From: Glossina fuscipes
Taxonomy: Eukaryota; Arthropoda; Insecta; Diptera; Glossinidae
Reading direction: 5' to 3'
NCBI RefSeq assembly: GCF_014805625.2
Contig: NW_024003803.1
Coordinates: 1,590,316-1,654,315 of the forward strand
Length of the DNA: 64,000 nucleotides
Below the pieces are notes generated by a model. The model saw nothing but the letters and a program-made list of their open reading frames with translations, searched no databases and had not been told where the DNA came from. Shown here one piece after another: positions 52,734 to 61,350 of the stretch. A program made the position numbers and the translations under genes. Position 1 is the stretch's first letter. Every line of letters starts with the position of its first letter.

Positions 52734-52737
52734 TTAA
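52734..52737. repeat. TTAA target site at right end of piggyBac-like element
   Basis: TTAA directly after the inverted repeat ending GGTAGGTTTAGTG. This is the known piggyBac target. No partner TTAA directly abuts the left end. Confidence 0.55.
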
Positions 52738-53840
52738 ATTGTGCATTATAGTAATAAATTACTAAGAATTAAACAAATGTATATTAATACAATTAAAGAA
52801 GCTGTTTGATAAATCGGTGAACTATTTGAAACTATAATATGAATAAAATTATAAATTTTGTTAAGAGCATTTTCTTCGTAGTTACACTTAAGTGCAGTCA
52901 TCAGAAATGCCTAAATATAATTGTTAGATGTCTCTGTAATTATTTCTTTGTTTTTTTTCTTTTAAATCTGAATTATTATTAGATTTCCCTCCGATTAGAC
53001 TTATATTATATATTATAGTATCTTTAAAACACACTTTATTAAATGATAAACATCCACAGTTTTATACGCATTAAACATTAAGTATATATAGACGGAATTC
53101 TCAGTTGTTGAAAATGGTTAAATAATAAGCTTTTCTAACCGCGCCATCTCTTGGCGGTTAGCGATAGCAACATATGAAAAATAAGTTCATACAACTATAT
53201 AAGCGAGTCTTTCGAAGTCTTGTAGCGCATAGAAATTATATCGAGAAAGTCATAAAAATTTATATTTTTAATGCACGCAAATAGCGGAGTCAATTTCGCC
53301 GTGTTTATTACCTTCCTGTTCGTCCTTTATGTATAGTTGATAATAATAAATAATAGCATATGTATGCCATGTGGTTGCCGTATGTGTTCTGTGAAAAAAA
53401 CACTACTTTTGTGTTCTTGTTGTAAAAGCAGTGTCGTGTGGACTGTGTTGCTGAGATAATAAGGTGAGTATTATGTTGCTGGAAAAGTAGCCTGCATGCA
53501 TATTTTATGTCTCTTGCAATATCTAGGCATGTATCTGTTTGCAATTCTAGGCTAAATAATGAAGTTCTTTAGCCGGCCAGCAATTACCAAAAACTGTTAA
53601 CTTTTTGATGGATTCTAATTTCAAGAATGTCCAATGGCTGAAAATCATTAAGATCAATGCAAGAACTTATACATAATTATCTAATATATACTACTACTAT
53701 ATATACGGTACTAAATATATATATCTGTGTACGTGTGGACATGTTTCTCACTTCTTGTTAACTTGCGTAAAAGTAGGTTTCAAATATCGTACGACATATT
53801 GTATTATAAAATAACTTCCTTAATATACATAGTATACATA

Positions 53841-53883
<43 letters not shown>

Positions 53884-54485
53884 ACAAAAGTCAACCGAAG
53901 ACGAATACATTTTCTTCTGTGGTTTGATGTAGTATGCATCTACTATTGGTAGCGCATGTCATATGCAACTTCTGATTATAAGAATTTTGAGAAACATTTA
54001 CTGGAAATTAACAATACACTCTAAGGAGATAACTTAAATTATTTTTAAATCCTCCCAACTTGCTTCAAACAATGTATCTTTAAAGAGAATTTTTTCAAGC
54101 ATAAAACGTTTGTTAGGGTTTTTCCTTGCAAGTATCTTTAGCACAGGTACGGAGTGAGATTCTCAAAAAAGAGTGTGAAAACAAGTAGGGGAGGAAAAAT
54201 TTATTACAAATCCTCAAAAGAGCGTATGCGCACTAATCTACCAATAGCAAGCAGAATTTCTTGGTTATTGCGATGGTTAGTCATATATGGCGTATGCGAC
54301 CAAATCAAAGAGAACCGGCACATAAAGAAAATTGAAATAAGGGAAGTGCTATTAAAGATTAGGCAACAGTTTTAAGAGTCGTACATTAGTCTGTCTGTTC
54401 AGTCGTAATTTAAAAAAATTTGTTGAGGCAATTAGTAACTGTAACATTTATTTCGGGAATTTGAGACCATAATCTTAAGACTTAC
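52738..54485. other. pan: pan intron; simple repeats only
   Basis: AT-rich intron. An 8-bp inverted repeat CTAACCGC / GCGGTTAG (53135-53161) flanks GCCATCTCTTG, and a TA microsatellite lies at 53842-53880. No coding island recognised. Confidence 0.5.
53842..53880. repeat. (TA)n microsatellite
   Basis: About 39 bases of uninterrupted TA repeat. Confidence 0.9.
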
Positions 54486-54635
54486 CTCGAAAAGCGATGA
54501 TTCGTTGAAGATGATTCTTGATTATTGCAATCCTGCTTGGCTGTTGTAACTATAGCGGGATGCGTGTTAAGCACATGGTGCGGCGAGGTGTGTACAGATG
54601 GGAGCAGACTTGGAGAGAATCGGAATGGAAAATCA
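54486..54635 (-). CDS. pan: pan exon just upstream of HMG box (canonical form)
   Basis: A 150-nt exon with acceptor GATGTTAG and a strong donor TCGAG|GTAAGT, phase 2 in and out. It reads [15 protein letters not shown], then [18 protein letters not shown] and [30 protein letters not shown] is a block I recall from fly Pangolin immediately before the HMG region. The last codon is AG|G (Arg) when joined to the acceptor at 41607, across an intron of about 12.9 kb that contains the alternative 5' exon and the piggyBac relic. This is the canonical route into the HMG box. Confidence 0.92.
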
Positions 54636-55190
54636 CTAACATCGAAGCAAAAAATTTAAAGAGTGTTAATATCAAGTAAGAGAAGAATGTAATTGTAAAG
54701 GTTTGAACCTTTTTCGGACTTTCCGGACGATTAATAAAAGATATTTAAAGGTAGTTAGAAATTTATAGATAAATAAATTTTTAACCTTTAAATTAATATT
54801 CTAAAAACATGGAATTTTCGACAATATTCAGAACTTTTAGACGATTTTTTGGAAAACCTTTTTAAAATGTTAGTAATATTTTTATAATTTTCAGGTTGTT
54901 CCTACAATTATTTAGCAAATGAATAGCGTTTTCCAACTATTAGTAGTACATTACTTGAGAAAAGGTTTGTCTGCGCTGCTCGCATTGCCGACAAAAAGGT
55001 AAAAGTTTGAAGAAGTCAATAATTGCAAATATATTGCGAAATAATTGGATTTTTAACTTTCGATTACTTGTAGATGTGTTTTAGACGAAAATACATTTTT
55101 ACGTATTTTTAAAGAAATAGCAACATTTTCATGACTTAAAAGGTTGGGAAAATTTTTGCAAAAAAATTTTTTTGATAAATTTATATTTAC
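54636..55190. other. pan: Short pan intron
   Basis: 555 nt between exons 55274-55191 and 54635-54486, with donor AAG|GTAAAT and acceptor TGTTAG. No other feature seen. Confidence 0.75.
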
Positions 55191-55274
55191 CTTGATAATG
55201 TGGTATTCATTGGTATTGATGAAGGATATGGTCCTCTGAAACTGGAAGCTGCTGAATATACAGACGGTGTATGC
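55191..55274 (-). CDS. pan: pan exon, Ser/Pro-rich region
   Basis: An 84-nt exon with acceptor CCACAG and donor TCAAG|GTAAAT, phase 2 in and phase 2 out. The first base completes Trp (TG|G) from the previous exon, and the reading continues HTPSVYSAASSFRGPYPSS and IPMNTTLS, then AG of a Ser codon. It matches the Trp-His-Thr-Pro-Ser-Val-Tyr block of fly Pangolin. This part of TCF is thought to be disordered and to contribute to Groucho/TLE corepressor contacts; nothing in the exon shows that directly. The plus-strand reading frame over this region (from 55200) is only an antisense shadow. Confidence 0.9.
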
Positions 55275-56289
55275 CTGTGGATAATTTACAAAAAAGACAT
55301 TACATTTATAAAAAAACGAGAATCTACAAAAAACAGTTTAAAAAATTTTGCATTAATCCATTGTCCTATTTTTTTTCTATTATCATCAATATATCCTTGG
55401 TGTTATTTATCTTATGAAAAATTATAAACATGGACATAAGCACACAGATTTAAAATTAGTGATTGATGCAGTTAGGAAGCCCCGTAAGACCTATCTATTT
55501 TGAAGGTGACTTACGTACCGACAAATGGATGCAAGAAAATTAAGTATACCAGTGTAATTGATTGCAGAAAAATTTTAATGCTAACATTAAAGGTGAACAC
55601 TTTTTCACCGCAGAGGTTAAAATTAAATATATAAACAAAAAAAGGTTGCATTGCAGACTTGTTTATATACGATAAATGACTATGAAATAAAGTCTCGGTC
55701 TATTCATTCGGTATACTTCATATTGTAAAGTACATTGTACATATTTCAAATTCTGCTTTTAGGTGAGTATGCGAATTCAATGCCATGTTTACATACTCTA
55801 CAAGCGAAGTTTTTTGACAAAAATGAAAGCTGTAAATTAAGCTGAAAGCTGTAACTTTAAAACTCGGAGCCCATAATTTATGAAAGCGATTAAATTTTAG
55901 TCTTTTGCCAACTATTGGCTGATTATTTAGTTAAAATCCAAAAACTTGTAGGGAAAAGTTTGGGTCAAACTTTTCTTCTGATAACAGATGGCATATTGAC
56001 ACATGTACAGCGAACAGAGTGGCAACACTGTTCACTCTTATCAGCAATATATGCAGATTGTGAGGTCTCCGGTTTTTATTTCAGTGCGTAGAAAGTTTGT
56101 GATGTATCTAATCTGTATATAGACGTGCACTGTACAGGTGTTACTCTAAAGCAGCGAACCTGTTGGTGAAAATGACAAAGTAATGCGAAGTTTAAATGTA
56201 CACGGCGGTTATATTCGGTTATCTTGATCCTTTGCTACGTAAAATATCAGTTATACATTTATTGTTGTTAGATTATTCGGTGCATAGAG

Positions 56290-57250
56290 ACGTTGATCAT
56301 TGAACGCTCAAAATTCAACTTTCGACATCCATTACTTCTGTTGTTTGATTTGAAGAAATCTACTACCAAGCCTCATCAAATACTTTTAGTTACTTATGGT
56401 GATGCTGCTCCATTATATCGTAACTGTCGCTTTTCGTTTCGAGGGTTTATAATTGGTGATTTTGATGTTAATGATAAAGAACGGCATGGAGGACCAAAAA
56501 AGTTCGAAGACAATGAATTACAAGACTTAATGGGCGAAAATCCAGTTCAAGCTCCTAAAAACTTTCGAACAGCTTAGCACTTGATAAATCAGCTGTTGCT
56601 AGACGTTTACATCTGTTGGCAAAGATCCAAAATTAAATAGAATGGTTACAATATGAATTGACTGAAGATGCCATTTCGAATCGTTTCAGTGTCGGGGTTT
56701 CATTGCTTTTCAGGCAAAAAATAGAAACGTTTTTTGTGGGGTATTGTGATTGACGATGAAAGGTGAATTTGCTACGACAATCCCAAGCGCAAAATGTCAT
56801 GGGTTTGCTCAGAAGAGGTATTTACGTCGACATTGAAGCGGAATATTAATTTTCTGCGCATATTGTGGGATAAGCAAGGTGTAGCATATTACGAGCTACT
56901 AAAACCGAATGAAGCTGATACTGCAGATATCTACCTACGTCAATTGAATAAATTAAACAGTGTATTGTTGCAAAAACGGCCAGAATAGCGGAGCGCAAAG
57001 TCATCGTCTTGCATGCCAAGGGTTATCAAGGATGCAGCGTTGCGGCTTCAATAGGAAATTGTGGCGCACACACCTTATTCCACAGATATTCCAAATAAGG
57101 CTTGTTCAGATCGATGCAGCATGGCTTAGCTGGTGTGCGACTTCGAAAGAGGAGATGTGAAAAAGGGTCGATGATTGAATCGCTGCAAAACCAAGATCGT
57201 TCTTTCGATGCGGTATTACCATGTTGCCAGGAAGATGAGAGGAAGTTTTA
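56290..57250 (+). mobile_element. mariner transposase relic, nearly full span
   Basis: The best preserved mariner copy. On the plus strand: RHPLLLLFDLKKS (56326-56365), TYGDAAP, GDFDVNDKERHGGPKKFED and NELQDLM (56453-56535), matching the N-terminal helix-turn-helix region; then DDERWIYYDNPKRKMSW (56750-56805, first Asp), LRILWDKQGVAYYELLKPNE (56853-56915), LLQKRPE (56965-56985). The HDNARPH block is lost, HTPYSTDIP (57070-57095) stands for HPPYSPDLAP, and weak C-terminal sequence runs to about 57240. Stops at 56576 and 56986, several shifts, and an internal deletion. Lies in the 3.2 kb pan intron. Terminal repeats not found. Confidence 0.78.
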
Positions 57251-58463
57251 GAAAATGATGAAAAATATTTTGATTAATATATATTTTCTCAAAATATGCC
57301 GAAAAAATGATCAAAATACACGCGAACATCTAATACATATAAGGTTTTTGTTGTTCTATAAATGATTTAATAATATTGGAATGTAACGGTTTTTATTTTT
57401 TGTCGTTAGCTGACACGTCGAACTTCGTTTTAAAAAAAGTAAAAAGAAAATAAATAAATATTCAATGTTAAGTTTGAAAATTAACTTGTTGTGCTACTAT
57501 TGAGTGACAAAAGTACTATAATAGAAAAATGCTGTGAAGAGGACGATCAAATATTGGTTCACGAATAATGTTTCGATGATAACGAAACATGCGATGAAAT
57601 AAATCTAAAAGGCAACGGCAACATACAAATGAATCAAGAAAGTTGAGACTCAGAATCGCGTTAAAATCGAAATGAAGAAGAAAGTACACAAGAAAATAAA
57701 TCAGTGACATGAAGAGTCGCAAGGTTGCGTGTTTTTTAAAATGGTAATCATCGTCTAAAAAGATTGTTAAGAGAGCTAGATTATCTCGAACAAGTACCGC
57801 CGATGAAAACAGAAGTTTAATTCCAAAGCGTCAGCGAAATAGAATGAAAAAGTTCCATTCAAGAACCATATCAATTTTCAATCGAATGACGTTGCAATAC
57901 AACAGTGAAACTGATGGCAAATTATATAATTGTGATAATGCCGGTGAAAGGAAAATAAAAAAGATTGTGTTATGCAGGTGGCAAAGCAACGTATGGAGGG
58001 AGTAATTTTGAACAGCCTATTTAAAGGAGAAAATGTTTTGCTGCTACGCAATTCCAATACTCATGGTTCTAATAGATATGCCGCTTGAATTTAAAAAGTT
58101 GCTATCCCCAATTTAATTTGTATTTTCAATGACAATAAATATAACCCAATCTTGAAATGTTTTTCGTATGGACAGTTATATGTAGCCTGTTCATATTGTG
58201 TGTATATGCGCCAAATGTAAAAACGAAAAATATTCTATACCAAAACTCATTCATTTATAGCATTATTTCGATTATTTTTGTCCTTCCTTTTAATTTGTCG
58301 GATATGAAGTTCAGCGGATCAGCTAGTGTTGTACAAAGGAAATTAATAATCGAAGTTTCTAGGAAAAGTTTCTAATGAACCTTTACTAAGGTTATGAAAA
58401 GTACATTTAATTATACGTACTGAGTTTTGTGAGCATATGGTGGAATACGTGTTAGCTACTTAC
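57251..58463. other. pan: pan intron; unidentified acidic-coding debris
   Basis: Between the mariner relic and exon 58536-58464. On the plus strand near 57530-57720 a broken frame reads acidic, Asn/Glu-rich sequence (NGNIQMNQES, RNEEESTQENKSVT), possibly the N-terminal part of a transposase gene. I cannot name it. Confidence 0.35.
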
Positions 58464-58536
58464 CATGACGCCACTTGAGACATTTCCGGGCTAATCATAG
58501 GGTATGGGTACTGCGTTGAGGGGAACGTATATAAAC
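58464..58536 (-). CDS. pan: pan exon, Pro/Tyr-rich region upstream of HMG box
   Basis: A 73-nt exon read on the minus strand. The acceptor is preceded by CATTTCAG and the donor is G|GTAAGT. It enters in phase 1 (the first two bases GT complete a codon) and leaves in phase 2. It reads LYTFPSTQYPYPMISPEMS followed by QVAS and two bases of a Trp codon. QYPYPM-MSQVASW is, from recall, a conserved stretch of fly Pangolin between the N-terminal beta-catenin-binding part and the HMG box. The preceding exon is not in the window, so the residue at the left junction is unknown. The exon is too short to stand alone; the assignment depends on its motif and on its phase match with 55274. Confidence 0.88.
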
Positions 58537-58919
58537 CTGAAATGATATATAAACATACATGTGATGACAAGAGCACGAAAAATACTGGTTTTTGTACGCA
58601 AAGATAAATTTTTAACGGCTTCTAGTTCTAAGAACTTACGTCACTCACTTTACAAGAGAATTAAGACTGTTGTCTATTCTTATAAACGTAACCGAAGGGC
58701 GATTCAAGATATTTTTTACAGAAATATAAAACGTGATAAACGTGAACTCGTTTCGATCCAAGCAAGCCTACGATATTAATTACTTCTATTTTAAGCTATA
58801 GTTTACTTTCTTCTAAAGATTTTGGGAAGGAGAAATCTTTCAGTTTCTAATAAATGAAAAATGTATGTGCAGAAATCAAACAGTGTAATTGTTTCATCTT
58901 AACGTAATCTTTTGAACGT

Positions 58920-59280
58920 TATCGCGTCTGACTGCCGTTACTGGCTGAGCAAGAGCTGGCATTCGGAAGTTGAATTTCGGGCCAAATGTGGGTCATAGTA
59001 AACTCAAGTTTCGTCGACAGTTAGCAGTGCCTAATATATCGTCCCGTTCGGTGCTATTTCGGAGATACCAATTTTAGGTTTGACGTAGGCATTTAGTAAT
59101 AAGTTGCTGTACGAACGTGCAAATAACTTTCGATCGACTCCGAACAGTTGAAATTTACTATACAGTTGATTTTTACAAGGTTTAGAAGCGAAAAACAACC
59201 TCCTATTCTTTCTGACTTCGACTGAATTTATGGTGTGTGTTACATTCTCCGTCATAAAATAGCACAAGTAGACCAAAAAT
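58920..59280 (-). mobile_element. Possible mariner relic
   Basis: Minus-strand reading near 59020-58985 gives LTVDET, stop, VYYDPH, which fits the VTVDETWxYYYDP block around the first catalytic Asp with Trp changed to a stop. Flanking sequence is too decayed to confirm. Confidence 0.38.
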
Positions 59281-60949
59281 TTGTGGGGAGAACTTATTTT
59301 CTTGAAAAAATATCATTAGGTAATATGTTATATGTTCAGATGAAAGACTTGATGTAGTATTTTTAGTCTCTGTTTTATGTGTCCATGTACATATTTGCTT
59401 TCTTTTTCAGTCTCGATTATATCTTGCTACCAATATATAATGATATATCAGATTTGCCGTACTAACTTTAAACCACAGTCTTGATTAACGTAAAGATTTT
59501 AGTCGATTTAGGCAATTCCACCAATTTACTTTTTGCAAGGATATGAGGTGAACATATTAACGTTTCGAAATTGCAATATTATGACGGATCACAATTGCTT
59601 CTGTTACTGTTCAGGTATTGTTCACATCTGGGTAGGTTAATCAGCTTACGACTGGTGCATTAATTTTTTTTCTATTTTCGTATCTCTTTAAAGTAATGAT
59701 CAATGTCCTCTGTTTACGTGCATTTGTATTAAATAGATGTAACAAATATCATACCGCTATGCACATAAACGCGTTGTTTCACGGAAATTTGGAAGGCTGC
59801 TCGTATATTAAAGCCATATGAAATATTTCAATTTGAATTTACTTTGCATCACAGATTTCATCAAATCCCTGCGTGTTTTCTTAATTGAAATAGCAAAGTT
59901 AGCTGAATTGACGGAATATTCGATTCTTGGGAAAATTAATTCTATTTTTTATATATTTCATGGATTATTAATCTTAAAGTGAACGAATCCCAACAAGTCT
60001 TCAAAATTCAACAAATTCAAAATTCTTTTCATTTGGTTGTTAATTTTTGTACTTTTTAATGCTTTTTTAAAGTATTTTTTGCAGGAGTGTCTATTAAGGG
60101 TTGAAGAGGAAAGTGAACACGGACGTATTTTTTTGGTTGTGTGTATGTAAAATTATGCAATTACAGATTAAACTCACAGCGGATATGTGTGTAGTAAAAA
60201 ATCTTCAGTGTATGTACTTAATTAAAACGAGCGAGCAAAAAATTAGAAAATAAATCCGACTTATAAGAGAATGATTACAAAAGCCGAAACCGAAAATCCA
60301 AAGCAATTTAACTTGAGTCAAAAGCAAATCAACCCGGCACAAAAAATCGAACAATCGAAGCGTAAAACTACTACAACGAATGTTTTTTATATTTATTCAG
60401 ATGCACATGTGTGCATCCGACAACTGCTTTCAGTTAGATGAGCACTGACGTGATGTACTGAAAGCACGTTGTACATGTATGGAAATATTTAAGGAAAAAA
60501 GGCTTTATATATTTGTTTAGGTAAATGCACGAACCTTGGAATCCTCAGCCAAACCGTCGTGTAGTTTCTGCATAACTGATACAAGACATCACGTTGAGAA
60601 AAAAATTAAGAATTTAGGTATATGTTGACGAAAGGACTAGGCGCTCAGCAAGGACGTTCGAAAAGCTAATATTTATATATGAGCGTTGCTTAATGAAATA
60701 TCGTTTGAATACGGCTTTTTATTTTGAATTTTAGTAGAAGTTATTATAAGAAAAAAAGAGACAGGTAAGAAGAGACGAAAACGACAGCAAATGTAAGAAG
60801 AAGAAAGAAGCTATTTGTGTATTAATATCCCTATCTTTTATTTGCAAAATATATTAGATGTTTGCAAAAATGTTGATCACTTTTCCACTTGAAAAAAATA
60901 TTTACTGTGGAAAATTGGTACAATATATATTAATCAAAATGATTTCTAT
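59281..60949. other. pan: Upstream pan intron; nothing recognised
   Basis: AT-rich. Searched by eye for the pan exon that precedes 58536 (expected to end in phase 1) without success. Confidence 0.45.
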
Positions 60950-61350
60950 AGTCTTCTACAACATTTTACAATATTTTTGGCAGCGTGGCGATATTATGTC
61001 AAAAGAACTTATATTGGTCTGGCAGCGATTCATCCACCGATCCATTCTCGCGCTTCTTCAACTTTGTGATACCAGGTGCCAGCTAAGCTATTGCACAGGT
61101 ACAAAAGGTAATCAAGATGCGCTATGTCTGGTGAATACCCCGGGTGTAGCAAAACTTCCCATTCGAACTCCAATAGCGTATCCTGAACAATTTTTGCAAC
61201 AAGTGGCAAAAAAATGGCATTTTCAGTCAGTTGGTGTCGCCACTTTTAAACCATTGGAACCAAAACCAACTATTAGGATGTGATGGAGCAGCATCACCAT
61301 TGGCGTCTGAACGTGTTTGGTGGGCTTCAGCAACAGATTTCTTCAAATAA
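60950..61350 (-). mobile_element. Internally deleted mariner relic
   Basis: Minus-strand reading starts with LKKSVAEAHQ, NGDAAPSHPN and WFKSGDTN (61345-61235), the mariner N-terminal region, and then goes directly to C-terminal blocks: WEVLLHPGYSPDIAHLDYLL-like sequence, YHKVEEAREWIGG-like sequence and the end near 60965, in shifting frames. The middle of the transposase with the first two catalytic Asp is absent. This is the structure of a deletion derivative. Confidence 0.62.

Larger units (their letters stand above)
11764..58536 (-). other. pan: pangolin (pan, TCF/LEF) locus, internal part
   Basis: This is the span of the recognised pan exons; both gene ends lie outside the window. Pan/TCF is the nuclear HMG-box protein that binds Wnt response elements, represses with Groucho and activates with Armadillo/beta-catenin. 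What is seen: coding islands that read in order as TCF sequence, all on the minus strand, each with AG acceptor and GT donor. Junction codons come out sensible (TGG, AGT, AGG or ATG, phase 0, GGA). Estimated introns: 3189, 555, 12878 (or 838 from the alternative 5' exon), 764 or 23355, then 28654 or 6072 nt. The beta-catenin-binding N-terminus was searched for between 58537 and 64000 and not found; the exon completing the C-clamp was searched for between 3000 and 11763 and not found. I am sure of the family; the symbol follows from close similarity to my recall of the fly protein. Confidence 0.93.

Noticed and set aside
55200..55427. Plus-strand 75-residue frame beginning at 55200
   Set aside because: It overlaps a pan exon on the minus strand that joins its neighbours in phase and matches TCF; the plus-strand reading is a shadow.
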